Shown: positions 1-12,262 of the stretch, in pieces
Numbering within the stretch: the first letter of the stretch is position 1
How the letters are laid out: each line of letters opens with the position of its first letter
NCBI GenBank assembly: GCA_947095585.1
Contig: OX352765.1
Location: 75,003,976 to 75,067,975 of the forward strand
Direction of reading: 5' to 3'
Source of the DNA: Nephrocerus scutellatus
Lineage: Eukaryota; Arthropoda; Insecta; Diptera; Pipunculidae
Length of the DNA: 64,000 nt
Made by a program: the position numbers and the translations under genes
The notes under the pieces: generated by a model
The model's input: the letters and a program-made list of their open reading frames with translations, nothing else
Databases searched by the model: none
Told to the model about the DNA's origin: nothing

Positions 1-1800
1 AAACGTTCACGTACCTACAGAGGATTCCCCAGATGATGAAAAAAAATAATTTTTTGAATCAGTCGAACGGGAGCTCCATGCTTGCCCTTGGTATGATGTA
101 AAAATATGTCTGGAGGATATGAATGCTAAAATAGGTAGGGAGCCAGTATTCAGGCAGTACATTGGCACCCATAGCTTACACGAGAACACTAATGACAATG
201 GACAACAAGTCATAGAGATGACAACAAGCAATAATTTAGTTGTTGTGAGTACAAGGTTTGCGCGTAAAAATATCCACAAAGCGACCTGGGTATCTCCTGA
301 TGGAGCCACTCGCAACCAGATAGACCACGTGTTGATAGACCGCCAACACAACCCGAACCTGATGACGGTACGAACATACCGAGGTGCCAACGTCGACTCG
401 GACTGCATCGAGCGCGAATGCATCATCACGAAAGACTGCATTCGCGAATCAGATTCGAGTTAACACGGCTGCCCATCGCAACGAAGAGACCAGAAACAAC
501 TACGGTCAAGCGATAAGACTCGCCCTTAATGCTGGGAGAGTAAGTCTTGGGGCTGTGATGTCAGAAGGGAAATGGACACGCATTAAAAATACTGTCATTA
601 GTACTGCTGACTCCATCTTAGGCAGTAGTCGTAGAGATCGGAACGACTGGTTCGATGACGAATGTAAGCGAGCGACTGAACGTAAGAATGTTGCGTACCG
701 AGCAATGCAACCATCTCATAGAACGCTGGCACGCGAAGATGAATATAAAGAGTCCGCGGTATGACGCATGAGGGTAATCTGATATCCGATCTTAAAGGCA
801 TCTTAGAGCGATGGGAACAGCACTTTCATGAGTTGCTAAATGGCCAGTTAACTGAGAAATTGAAGGCTCCACCAATAACCGAAGATCATACTATGCTGCC
901 GCCACCAAGCATAGACGAAGTTAGCAGAGCGATAAATCGGCTCAAAAAAAATAAGGCCCCGGAATCTGATGGGATCCCAGCGGAACTGATAAAAATAGAA
1001 GGCCCCACATTACACCAAGCAATTCATGAACTAATAGAACTATCTATCCTTCAAGACCGGATAGCCCCATATGCTAAAGTCATTATTGGTCCATAGCAGT
1101 GTGGCTTCATCCCAGGCAAATCGACAACAGATCAGATTTACACCCTTAGGCAGATGATGGAAAAATGTCTAGAGTTTCAAAACTCACTACACCATCTTTT
1201 TATAGACTTTAAAGCCGCCTATGATAGCATAGCCAGAGTAGAACTTTATAAAGCCATGAGAGAATTCGGCATCCCAAATAAATTGATACGACTATGTAGG
1301 TTCACCATGACCAATGTTATAAGCCAAGTGAAAATATCTGAATCACTATCAAGCCCATTTAGCATCTATAACGGGCTCCGACAAGGGGATGGACTGGCCT
1401 GCGTCCTCTTCAACCTAGCGTTTGAGAAAGTGATCCGAGACTCTGACGTAATGGCGATAGGAACAATCTTCTACAAGTCCATTCAGATACTGGCTTACGC
1501 AGACGACATCGACATCGTTGTTGGAAACCAAAGAGCCTTATAGGAAGCTTTCATTCAGATCGAAAGGAAAGCATGAAATCTGGGCATGGTGGTACGTGGT
1601 GGCTACGTCTGCGAGTAGAAGATCCAACATTGGTCCCTCAATTAAAATAGTGGAGCGCGAATTTGAAGAAGTGCAATCCTTTACCTATCTCGGGTCAACA
1701 GTAGCAGCCGATAATAGCATGGAACCAGAAATACGCGCACGGTTGCTTAAAGCCAACAAAGCCTACTATAGTCTGTCAAGACTCTTCAAATAAACGAACT
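1..1800 (+). mobile_element. Degraded RTE-type LINE retrotransposon, 5' end outside window
   Basis: A non-LTR retrotransposon coding region reads in pieces along the + strand. Positions 60-440 encode the C-terminal half of an apurinic-type endonuclease domain: NAKIGR near 120, then SPDGATRNQIDHVLIDR at about 295-345 and a degraded RGANVDSD end. Positions 760-1540 carry the reverse transcriptase: KNKAPESDGIPAELIK (about 945-1000), FIDFKAAYDSI (about 1200), GLRQGDGLACVLFN and the catalytic LAYADDIDI (about 1490-1515). Positions 1620-1795 encode the post-RT segment with FTYLGSTVAADNSMEPEIRAR. Frames switch at about 440, 760, 1096 and 1540, and an in-frame stop lies at 1096, so the copy is dead. 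The endonuclease/RT combination matches the RTE clade often annotated as 'endonuclease-reverse transcriptase' or 'craniofacial development protein 2-like'. The clade is assigned by motif resemblance only. Confidence 0.85.
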
Positions 1801-1819
1801 TAACCATAACACTGGAGCC

Positions 1820-2525
1820 TACCGAGCCTAATGCGCATCACGATGTCGCGCATAAAGGATAACGCTCGAAAATCTTATCATTATAGAGACCCAGAAATCC
1901 TCTTTTCTCAAAATGCGGCTTACAATTCTACATAAGACTTTTTTCTTGAACGCAACGTAGAGATCAGAAGGCTTCTTGCTAATCACTCAAGCGTCAGATT
2001 CATAAGTAAGTGCTGTTATCATCATTGTCTTATAGAGAAACTCGGATTATATGGTTAAGTTTCTGGATTTAAAGAGCTTTGCAAGACTACAGTAGGCTTT
2101 GTTAGCCTGTGTCGAGGTAAGATCCATCTCTTGAACATAGTTGTTTCTGGTCTATTCGTTGTAAAGACCTGTCATGTTAACTCGAAACTGATTCGCGGAT
2201 GCTGTATTTTTGGTGATGCAATCCGTGCTCAGAGCTCAATACAACAAGATAGCGGCTCGAGTTTGCGTTTGCAGCACTACGGTTCGTACCGTCATTAAGT
2301 TTATAACAGCAGTCTACAAACACGTGGTCTATCTGATTGCGAGTGGCTCTATCTGGAGTTACCAGGTTGCTTTGTGGATATTTTTAAACGAAAATCTTGT
2401 ACTTGTTGTCCATTGTCATTAGTGTTCTCATGGAAACTATGGGTGTATATAATGTACTCCGATACCGATACTGCCTGAGAATACTTGCTCGCAAACTATT
2501 TTTGCGTTCATATCCACCAGAATGG
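1820..2525 (-). mobile_element. Second RTE-type LINE fragment, minus strand, internally deleted
   Basis: The reverse complement of about 2525-2200 matches the endonuclease part of the RTE copy at 1-440 (ggatatgaacgcaaaaat, then gagaacactaatgacaatgg, then the SPDGATRNQ segment). The reverse complement of about 2160-1820 matches the post-RT C-terminal region (tail of FKSRNLTI, then the cysteine-less C-terminal segment ending near LGRL). The RT core between them is missing. The fragment is tail-to-tail with the + strand copy ending near 1800. It carries many stops and is not functional. Confidence 0.7.
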
Positions 2526-2559
2526 TTTTCATACTAAGGACTTGCATGGATTTTCAAAT

Positions 2560-3430
2560 TTCATTAGTGATAGAAATTTTTTTGAAATTAAACTTTTATT
2601 TTAAACCCCAAGGCCCGGCATCTGTGAAATTTTTACAATAAGTGTTGTCCATGTGAGATACACACGTGTATACAACTTGAAGAAAGTCTCCCTCACGAAC
2701 CCGGGGTCCGGTGTGTACAAATTATTTACAAAAATGGTTGTCCATCGGAGATACACACGTGTGTAAAATTTCAAGTAAGTCGGGTTAATTTTTTTAAAAA
2801 TTTGTATGAGACTCCACAGCCCCCGGGCCCAGGTTCTCCAAAATTATTACAAAAAGTGTTGACCATCGGAAATTCACACGTATATAAAATTTGAAAAAAG
2901 GGTTAAATTTTTTGAAAAAAAAATTGTTAAGGACCCACGGACCTTGGGGCCAAAATTTTTACAAAAAGTTTTGTCCATCTGAGATACACACGTATATAAA
3001 ATTTGAAAAAAATCGGGTTCATTGTTTTAAAAAATTTGTTGGGGCCTCATGACCCTAGGGCCCGGGTTCTCAAAAATTTTTACAAAAAGAGTTGTCAATC
3101 GAAGATAGACACGTATATAAAATTTAAAGAAAATCGGGTTAATTATTTAAAAAAAAATTTGTGGCCCCATGACCCCGGGGCCCGGGGTGTACAAAGTTTT
3201 TACAAAAAGTATTGTCCATCGGAGATACACACGTATATAAAATTTGAAGAAAATCGGGGTAATTTTTTTAAAAATATTTTTGGGGCCCAGGGTCTACAAA
3301 GTTTTTACAAAAAGTATTGTCCATCGGATTTATACATGTGTATAAAATTTGAGGAAAATCGGGTAGATTTTTAAACATTTTATATGGGCACCCCTCGGCC
3401 CTGAGGTGTGCTGTCACCGGGCTTTGGGAA
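2560..3430 (+). repeat. Satellite-bearing dispersed element, copy A (longest array)
   Basis: At least seven tandem units with starts spaced 97-119 bp apart. The repeated phrase 'gtccatcggagatacacacg' recurs, diverged, near 2642, 2739, 2857, 2970, 3089, 3208 and 3317. Each unit continues with ataaaatttgaagaaaatcggg, an A/T run, and a G/C-rich palindrome-like block around ggggcccc/cccgggg. The right end contains the family tail phrase 'gggctttgggaagtgggtta' (about 3419-3438) but the final terminus is not clear. The 123-residue open frame at 3003-3374 is only the repeat read through because most units are close to a multiple of three. Confidence 0.85.
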
Positions 3431-3564
3431 GTGGGTTAAAAAAAACCTAGAAACGTAAGAGTAGTAAAAAACAAAAAAAATTTATATGATTTTTGCTCTT
3501 TAGTTAATCACCAATACATCTAATTTTCGTAATTATCTGTGCTTCAAAAAAAAAGTTGGGCTTT

Positions 3565-3819
3565 CTATAGAGAGGGCTTTGCTTTAGGCATATTACTTCC
3601 TATTGTTTTTTGTTGTTTGATTTCATCTTGAGCTCTGCAATATTTTGTTGTAATTTTTAAGATTTTATTCATAAACCTTTCTATGTATATCTTTTCTATA
3701 AGCAATATGATAGCTTCAAAGTCAAGTGTATTATTTAATTTTTCTGCCGATGTGTACCTGTTTGTATTCAACTCTCTTTGGACAATGTTAGAGATTCGCT
3801 GCCGCAGTTTACGCGACAA
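3565..3819 (-). CDS. Unrecognised 84-residue ORF, possible small single-exon gene
   Basis: This minus-strand frame (start MSRKLRQRISNIVQ, end KAKPSL) has a composition more protein-like than the surrounding chance ORFs. It is basic and soluble, with a leucine/isoleucine-rich central helix-like segment (about residues 30-60: LDFEAIILLIEKIYIERFMN) and a charged C terminus, without low complexity or a signal peptide. The context before the ATG is T-rich, which is a poor fly initiation context, and no AATAAA is evident just after the stop. I do not recognise a family. It could equally be a random open frame in AT-rich DNA, or an exon of a larger gene. Confidence 0.3.
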   Translation of the reverse strand: MSRKLRQRISNIVQRELNTNRYTSAEKLNNTLDFEAIILLIEKIYIERFMNKILKITTKYCRAQDEIKQQKTIGSNMPKAKPSL

Positions 3820-6544
3820 AAATGCTCGATTGTATTTTATCGCCTTGAGTGGTCACATGATATTTTGTTTATCTCGAAAAGTTTGTGAAGGTGATTGCTA
3901 TTTCGTATGTAACAATTTGTTTACCCGTCGCAAAATCAACAAACAAAAAACACAACACCTAAGAGTTTTTATTTCATACGACAAGTTTCGCAGGTGACTC
4001 AATATAAAAGTTTTATGATGTGTGAGTAAATTATGTATGGAAATAAATTCTAAAAGAAATTGATCGAGGTTTGCTAACAATCGTAGTCAATTAAATAATG
4101 GAGTAAGATAAAACTATTACCTGAAATGGGATGAGCTTTGAGCAAACTTGAAATTATTACAAAAAACACTTCATTGTGTTAGCGACCCTCCTTCTGTATA
4201 TAAAGGCAATGTATGCATAACTTCTTTCTGGACGTCAACACAGTCCCTACAAAAATGCATTCTTCCCTATGTTTTATTTGCAAACATAAAATGAAAAACC
4301 GCTAAGCTCATTCTCTCATTTGTAAAGTCTTAAAGCCGGATATTTGTTCGACCTTTAAACTTTAAACAGCATGCATTCCACGTCTTGACCCGGAAGTAAA
4401 CAACAGGCATAAGCTGTTGCCTCGTCGCAGTGCAAAATTCATTCATAAGGGGATAACGTTCCATTAGAGAGGTAGTAATAAGTGTCCTTTAGATGAGATA
4501 AATTTTACGACTGTTTGTCTGTGTCGTTGGTGGCTGTTTCCTTAATGAACGAAGTACAATTCCTGAGAAAGATTTGAGCTACAATCATATGTACATATCT
4601 TACATAAACAAGATATGCGTAAGTACATATATATATGTGAAATTGTGCTCCTCGAGGAAGCTTTCCGCTTCACTGGCGGTTACTGATGGACTCACATCAT
4701 CTATGATACAACTCGCATATTCGTATGGGTTTAAAAAATTAAAAAGCTTCCATCTGTATATTATGCCATATGCTTGTTGGCTTACGAGTCCCATGAGGGC
4801 ACCTCCTCCACTATAGGACTACATCAACTATGTATACTTCTGCTAAAGCGAACAACAAAAACAAGAAAACGGCACTATCTCCATAGGCCATCACTTTTTT
4901 ACGACGCGACGTATCTGCAATCAACATGATCCCTGACTTTAGCTCCGTTCGTTAGAACTGGAAACTCATAGTACTGAAAATCTCTATCGGCTCATCTCCA
5001 CCAACCAACTCCAACTTCAACGTTCGGCACCGAAGACGACGACGACGACGACGACGGCGGCGAAGACAATGTAAAACAGCCAAGACCGTTAGTCATTCCT
5101 CTGGAGAGATCCTCTGAGCCATATATTCTTACAGAAATATATAGTTACGAGTACAAATATACATGAGCGTTTTTTATGCACCGTCCAAAAGTGAATTACA
5201 CACATACAACAGCGGCGCACACCGTCGTATAAAATGTACATCAGTACGTCGGGCCAGAGCCATGCAGATAAAAACGAAGCTTAACCATTTTTTTTTTTGC
5301 TTAAAAAAATTATGCTGCTCGTCGTGGACCAATGCGGTTGGTTTTTACTTCATATCGAAATCGAAGTAAAAACGAAGCAGCTACTGTGGTAAATTATGTT
5401 TGTCGTTAGGCATGCCTTTGAAGGGACGTGTACGCCGCGCCGTATTTGCCAACAGCAATGGCACCAGTAACAGAGCGGGACAGTGAAGCTGTGTGTAATG
5501 TTGGCGATTAAAATCTGCTACGCGTAAATTTGCATAAATCAAATTATAAGCAGCCATTTTGTAATTGCACATGTGACTAAGACACAAATTTGCCTTCTTC
5601 CTACTTGATAATTTACTCCAGCTCGACACTGCCATTGTTTTTTTAAATAGTCGATTGTTCACCTGGCTTTCTCATATAACAAAAAAAATTTAACAAAATC
5701 GCAAGTATATGAAATTGTGCCAAATTCAAAGTTGTTCTAAAAAATTTCCGACATAGTTAAGGACCTAAAATTCAGACATTCGCGAGGGGTGGGTGTTTTC
5801 CTGGTATTCGATTGATTTTAAACCGCATGCTCAATATTTCAACTCACTAACCACTGATCAAAAGCGCCAAAGCTATATTAGTACCTGCACAGATCTTACC
5901 AGTTTAACGACAAGAACCATTTTACAACCTTTCTTAAAAACCTCGACTGTATTGACGATGTTGTCACATTTCAACAGGAACATTATTGTCCTAAATATTA
6001 ATGTTAACTATGCTATCATAGACTCTCCAAAGCCAAATACGATATGCTCAACAAATTTATTTTCAATAAACAACCCTGCCGGAAAGCTGTTCTGGTTTTT
6101 AATCTTACCTACATAGTCTGCATTCACTGGAGCATTTACTCACAGAACAAAACATTGCAACTTATCTTTTAAACGCCGACGCATCCATTTGGCTCGCTGT
6201 ACTATTACTATAAAATACTCTGCTCGTTTGTTTTTTCTTCTTTTAACTGGGTGCAGAACCTCGAAACGCATTGATGTTTTAAACCTTTTTCTAGGTTTTA
6301 CTGTTGATCTGTGCCTGAATGAATGGTTATTGCATTTGATAGTAACCTAGGCTCTCATTATAATTCCAGGTGACATCACAGGCGCACAACTATACAATCC
6401 AAAAAAGTTACTATAAGAAGTAACTGTCCTAACTAAACTAAAAAAACCTATTAACCGACAACTTAATTTTTACTTTTTATTGCACAAAAGGACCTCTTGG
6501 ATTTTTCGTTGTTGGAAATAAAAGAACATTTTTAAATGTAAAAA
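3820..6544. other. Intergenic stretch without recognisable gene
   Basis: Short open frames on both strands (for example 4574-4816, 5163-5369, 5381-5662 and 5793-6116) show no domain I recognise and overlap each other. The stretch holds a (GAC)7 microsatellite at 5035-5055 and otherwise anonymous AT-rich sequence. Confidence 0.5.
5035..5055. repeat. (GAC)7 microsatellite
   Basis: Seven perfect GAC repeats, followed by a diverged ggcggcgaagac. Confidence 0.95.
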
Positions 6545-6895
6545 ATGTCAAAAAAAAAAAACCATAAAAATTTAAATTTTTCATGTAAATTCTCTAATAG
6601 GAGATACATATTATGTGTTTAACATTTGAGAGAATCGGGCTAATTTTTAAAAAATGTACATAGGCACCACTCGGGTCTCAGGGCCCGATCACTTCAAAAA
6701 GTTTTTTCCACCGGATGGCCCTATGTTTCCAAAATTTCTAAAAAAAAAAGTGTTGTCCATCGAACATACGCATGTATATAAAATTTGAAGAAAATCGGGT
6801 TAATTTTTTTAAAAAATTTGTATGGCGCCTCACGACCCCAGGACCCGGGGTCTCCAAAATTTTTCAAAATTTTACAATTTTACAAAAGCACATTG
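6545..6895 (+). repeat. Satellite-bearing dispersed element, copy B
   Basis: Begins with the family head (accataaaaatttaaa, then tcatgtaaattctctaatag at about 6582-6601) and continues through about two diverged units, with 'gtgttgtccatcgaacatac' near 6750 and the G/C block near 6825-6855. The family tail is absent, so the copy is truncated on the right. Confidence 0.8.
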
Positions 6896-8749
6896 TTAAT
6901 TTTAGTTGCAAGTAATTTTACGTTCATATAATTCACACACTGTTTTTTAAAACAAACAAGCGTTTACACGCGCAGGCAACGTTAACAAATTTTAAAAATT
7001 ATTTTCATATGATTCTCTCTCGGTTTAAGGAAACGTTCCGCACAAAATTTGGTATATGAGATGGAGAAATATTCAAAACAAAGTATAATTTAAAACATAT
7101 ATTTTGACAATTTATTCTTTTGAGATATTTGTTTTGAGGGTATGATTGGTAAGTTTTCTCTCCTCTACTTCCTATCAGTTGGAATTCCCACAAACCGTGG
7201 TAAGTAATCCATTGGAACCTCGCACAACTAGGTATCCTCCCTCAAAATTGTTCTTACCTTTCGTAAGAGCTTTCCCTCTTTACTCCTATTTGTGAGTTGT
7301 GCCCTCCGACATTTATGACCTTATCTACGCCCCCCTTTTAGTTGGAGTTTCACCTAACCGTGGTCAAGGTTTCTTCCCGTTGGTGTGAACTAGCAGATGT
7401 TGCTCTCTTTGTCGTGTCGACGAAATTTGCACACCCTGTACGCGAATACTATTTGTTATCAACCGACTGAATAATCAATTTTGTAGCGAAATGCAGAAAT
7501 GCAGAACAAAGTCGAAACCTAAATTTAGGCTACTACCGGGGCTTAATACATTGTTACACTTTATAATACAAAAATATGGCAATAGTTATGTCGAAGTTCA
7601 GTTGAGAGCGTTAACTCGTTTAAAGGACTTAAATTGGCAAAAGAAAACAGTGGTCCCAGCGGTAAATTTTTGTATTTGTTTTTCTTTTCAGTTAGAATAA
7701 AAATTTTAAGTAAATTCATCGATAAATCCGTAATGCTAACTATCAGAACACAGATTTGCTAAAAAGGGAAAATTGAAGTTTTCAAATTTCAAAAGAAATT
7801 CTTAGAAATTTATGAGTAGGGAAGCTCCCTCGCAAGCAAGCAAGTACCGCCAAGATTTGTTAATTTGTGCCACACGTTGTGCTATTCGAAGAAACTATAA
7901 AAATTTGATAAGTCACGGAATAAAGAAGGGACAGTCGACGTCATGCGCTACGCATTGTTAACTCCACTGCATTAGTTTCGTCATCCCTTTTATTTATTTA
8001 CATTTGTTGAATACAATTTTAGTAATGGCAAGAAGTCCCATACATTATTACAACGTCGTTCCGTTTGTTAATTACATAATTAGTGATCACTTGAATGCCA
8101 TAACGTTACAGCTTCGGTATAAGTGACAGTCAAATGGAAAAAGGATATCAGTGACACGGGTATGAGACACATGTTAGAATGTCAGTCACGCAACATAGTT
8201 CTTGTACGATTACATTGAAGAAGACAGAAATTTAATTGACCTTTAGTAAAATGTGGTAGGTAAATAGTTGCAATCACCCACACTTGTCCTAATCTCAATA
8301 TATACGGTGCGGATCGGCCCTTTAAAAGGGATACAAGGTACATCAATGAATACTCCAAGTAGCATGTCTAGCATACAACGATTCTTTCAATTGTTAATGA
8401 ATAAGGGTACCAACAAACACAGACTATAATTTCTAATAATTTGACTGCCAAATGTTAACAGTATATTTTCGGTTAATTTCAATTCAACTCAATTTCAATT
8501 TATTCTAAGTGGATAATAAGATATCTCTCGAAGCGCAACCTAACACCGCCGCGTTAAAAACTGAAACATGACTAAGTTTGGATGCATGAATACATACCTG
8601 ATGATGTCATGATTTTTCGAATTTTCGAAAAATGGCCGGACTAGAGTGCAATATATGCAATGATCGATTTGAGAAATGTTTGAGCTTATTTCAATCTAGT
8701 AGCTTGGGTAGTATATTATTACTAAGCCATAAGCTACATATAATGCTAT
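6896..8749. other. Intergenic stretch without recognisable gene
   Basis: AT-rich DNA with no recognisable coding domain. Two similar segments about 165 bp apart share agttgga-(a/g)tt and a-ccgtggt phrases (about 7177-7205 and 7339-7365), suggesting an old local duplication. Confidence 0.45.
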
Positions 8750-8754
8750 ATATC

Positions 8755-8890
8755 TTTCGTGACACGCGTCACGTTATCGCAAGCCAAGTTTTAAAACAAT
8801 TATTTAAAAAAAAATTAGACGCGCCACACGTGACGCGCGACATGTGTCACGTCATCGCAAGCCGAATTATAAAAAAGTTAAAAGTCACCT
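8755..8890. repeat. Internal duplication sharing a motif with the element at 61.9-62.1 kb
   Basis: Two tandem copies about 75-80 bp apart contain 'tcacgt(t/c)atcgcaagcc' (about 8770-8790 and 8847-8866), each preceded by short acgcgtcac/acgtgtcac-type repeats. The same phrase occurs at about 61979-61995 next to similar cacgcc/cacgac strings, so this is a dispersed repeat. Confidence 0.6.
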
Positions 8891-10359
8891 AATGGGAGAA
8901 TAGACTAAACAACGCGCTAGCCAGTAGAGCCGCGGTACCATGATGATTCGTCCGAACATTGAAGTGATGTAAGTCAGTACTATACAATGAATCTTAACTG
9001 TTCGATATGTGGTTGTGGATATATCCAGTAGCAACTTAACCCATCTTAGTCCAGACTTTTTTTATTTGGCTATAATTGCATTATGAATTATGCTTCAACC
9101 ATCCGAAATGGACGAAATTTCAAATGGCAACACTAACTATTATGCTCCTCCAGGTGGTGTATGATATTGTTGTTGGTATTTTCTAATTTTTGTACGAATT
9201 CACGCCCGCCAATAATTAATTTTTATATAAACACTGGGTATATATTTCATTTTCATTTCACTCTTCCTCTTACAAGTCAATTAAAAATCCCCGTGATGGC
9301 CATTTTTTCGTCCCCTGAATGAACCAACCAACAGGTAGCAGGATAATGAACATTACATATTCCATTTAAAACAAACAAATCCCCGACATGCTACCGATCA
9401 ATCCAAACCAACCACAAAATCTTATCACCAACGAAACCAAAACTGATTCTTATGATGCACGCACACACACGCATACAAAATCTCAACGCTCATTATATGT
9501 ACGCGTTGGTTTTTTCCGTAAAGATAACCGAAGAGTAAAATTTGAATTCCCCCAGGGAAACTTCCTCTTCGACTTTAATTACAATAATTACAATTGTACA
9601 TATGTATGTAGGGCAGGTATCGAATGGTCTTCGCGGTCATTCAAGTGGAAATCCCTTCCCTGCCTCGTATACTGGCGAGTACCTCATATTTTGTTTACAC
9701 GATTTTCAGACTCAATTACCTTGGTTGCAGGACCGTGTAATTAAATTAATTAATCCACTACTATTTTCGATATCCTAATTAATGTCTGCACAGAATTTTG
9801 AGGCGGGAAACTCGGGGAAAGTCCTTTTATCTTTACCTTCAAAACTTCCTCGCTTGGTATAAAACGGTTATAAGACCTTGAACCTGAGCTCGTAGTTTTT
9901 GCTACATTTAAATGTGGATTATATCTAAAGGAGCTTAGATAGTAGCAGAGGGATACGTCTAATCTGTTACGAATATGTGACTTGCAGCAGAATCGTTTAG
10001 TTATTAGGAAGCTCTTTGGATTAATTGACTGAGAGTTTTGATACATACATAGAGGTTTAATTCTTTTAATAATATTTTATACCACATTTAAGGATATTGC
10101 ATATTGTGCACAAAATGATATTGAGAATAAGCTGAAGTGAAAAATGCTACATATAATGATATGCAGTATAGTTGTCTATGGCAATATTGCCTTAATGGGT
10201 TTTTCAATTAGGACGCCCCATTGTTTCATTAGTGTTTCTCGGCTATGGAAGAAATTGGCTGCTTTTTGATTGTCGTTTCAACTCACCTATATTTGCCGTT
10301 TTACTATGAAGAACACGCCTCAAACATTTGGAAATTATCCAATTTTTGTTACGTGCGCT
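8891..10359. other. Intergenic stretch without recognisable gene
   Basis: No recognisable protein domain. A short CA-rich run lies near 9460-9480. Overlapping open frames at 9388-9744 and 9542-9778 look like chance frames. Confidence 0.4.
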
Positions 10360-10800
10360 AACCATTTTCAGCTATGAAGTCCATTTCCGGCTCGACGGCT
10401 TCGTTAATAATCAATATTGTCGCATTTGGCCAAATAAGCAACCCGACTTTTAGTTCGTCGTTTCATGGAGGATGGATCATTGACCCATACTTCTTTTTCA
10501 CTTATGCTAGTAACGTATTCCCAATCAATAGAGATCTCTATTGGACCATGTTGACTGATTATTGTTGGGATAAATTAAAGAGGTTGATTTGGAGCATATC
10601 TGGTTTCAATAGGATAGGTAAACAGCTGGCCAAGCAATCGAGTTATTGAAGTTCGGGGACCGTGTTATTTCCAGAAATTAAACAGTGAATGGCCGCCTCA
10701 TTCGTGTGCACTTTTTGCCTTAGAGTTATGTCATGTCGACTATCTATGTCAATAAGCCAGAGAATTTATATGACCTGCAAAACGGGTATAGACATTTTAG
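10360..10800 (+). mobile_element. Degraded mariner-type transposase fragment
   Basis: Read across three frames, the + strand resembles the central and C-terminal parts of a mariner-family DDE transposase. It shows a HFQL-type FVNNQ segment (about 10365-10410), then IIDPYFF...INRDLYWTMLTDY (about 10478-10562), then LEHIWFQ, IELLKFGDRVISRN (about 10636-10680) and a KPENL-like end (about 10755-10770). Stops and frameshifts separate these pieces. Only family-level recognition is possible. The N-terminal helix-turn-helix region is not evident upstream. Confidence 0.7.
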
Positions 10801-11863
10801 GCGCTACAGACACTTGCGGTTCAAGACAAGAGAAGGTCCACTCACACGACCCTCCATCAGGCGGTGTGCCCATGATTGAGCAGTAGGTAAACTACAACAA
10901 TTAGCCTTCTCTTCTTGGAAATTTAAGTTACTTTTAACAAAATTCATATCAAAGGATTTCGAGAAGCCCTTACTCAGCAGAGTGCTTCCAAAGTCGTAAA
11001 ATATGTCCATGCTTCAATTCAATGAGGAGAGTATACCTTCGATTGATTTTGAATCATCACTTCAATAAAGCGACATCAAATATTGGCTACTGATAACGTA
11101 GGAATAAAAAAGAAAAACAAGATACCAACAGGTGACCCTCAACCAACAACAAAAACCAAACTGGTTTCAAAGTCGAAAATCGCTCGACTCTACAACTACT
11201 GTGGTAATGTTCTTGAAAATCAAGTCTCAAATTAGCATTAATGTACAATTATTTTTTTAAATCAATGGACAAAAATACCGACATGGCGCGCCCACTTACC
11301 GCATTACAACACATTAGTTCGACCTCAGGCGCCAGACGTCGTAAAAGAACGATTTGTGTATTACATTTTAATTGCTTCGGCGTTCGGCGCGTATAGACCG
11401 CATTTATACGAGTAGTTGTTAAGCCCAGTAGTCATTTTCGTCGCGTCGACCAATACTTAATTCAAAGACAATAGATGTATTATCTGTTCCCGAAGTCTGT
11501 ATTGATTAATGATTCGTGGAGATTTCTATCTCAAATGAGTTTCGGTCATTTCTGCGACCTTTCATACAGCAAAATGCATAGAAATGCACGCAAACGACAT
11601 TTTGACACGTGAATCAAGGGACAAAAGTTTGGTTTGGTGTGAGCGGTGCGGTGTGCGTTGGTTGCAGATTTTTTACGAAATTATCCCCATTTTGACACAT
11701 CTTATGAAAGGAAAGTTGCAGAGTTCGCAGCTGCTATATAGTTGCTATAGTTATAATCTGAACGTCAAGTCAAAAATATTATCAAGCGTTTAACTACCGA
11801 GCAAATGAGCAGATTTTTATAGAAAAAGTATTTGGCGTGTTATCTGAAATACACAATCTTACT
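10801..11863. other. Intergenic stretch without recognisable gene
   Basis: I see no recognisable domain or RNA in this stretch. The short open frames at 10804-11010 (minus) and 11584-11793 (plus) look like chance frames. Confidence 0.4.
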
Positions 11864-12262
11864 GTAAAAAAAACAGCCCATAAAAATTAAAATTTTTCTT
11901 ATAAATTCTCTAATCCGAGATACACCATGTGTATAACATTTGAAGAAAATAGGGTACTTTTTTTTGATAAAATTTGTATGGATGGCCCCCGAACCCGGAG
12001 CCCGATCAGTTCCAATTTTTTTTTATAAAAAGTGTTTTTCATTGGAGATACACATACGTATAAAAGTTGAAGAAAATCGTGTAAATTTTGTAAAATATTT
12101 GTATGGGAGCCCACCAACCCCGAAGCCCGAGAAAGTATTGTCATGGGAGATACATATGTGTGCAAAGTTTGCACAAAATAGGGCTTTAGGAAGTGGCTTA
12201 AAAATTGATCACAAGATATATACAGCCAGCTAGCCAGCCATGAGGACGCGAAGATTTCACCT
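11864..12262 (+). repeat. Satellite-bearing dispersed element, copy C
   Basis: Head (cagcccataaaaattaaaa, then ataaattctctaatccgaga), about two to three diverged units, then the tail: tgcaaagtttgcacaaaata, ggaagtggcttaaaaattga, a cagccagctagccagcc stretch and gacgcgaaga near 12245-12255. The outermost tail (ttaatatagagaattt) is lost. Confidence 0.85.

Noticed and set aside
3003..3374. A 123-residue 'repeat protein' open frame
   Set aside because: It is the roughly 117-bp satellite read through; periods near a multiple of three keep the frame open by chance.
2560..3430. CRISPR-like array
   Set aside because: Units are near-contiguous diverged satellite repeats in a eukaryotic genome, with no spacer/repeat alternation.
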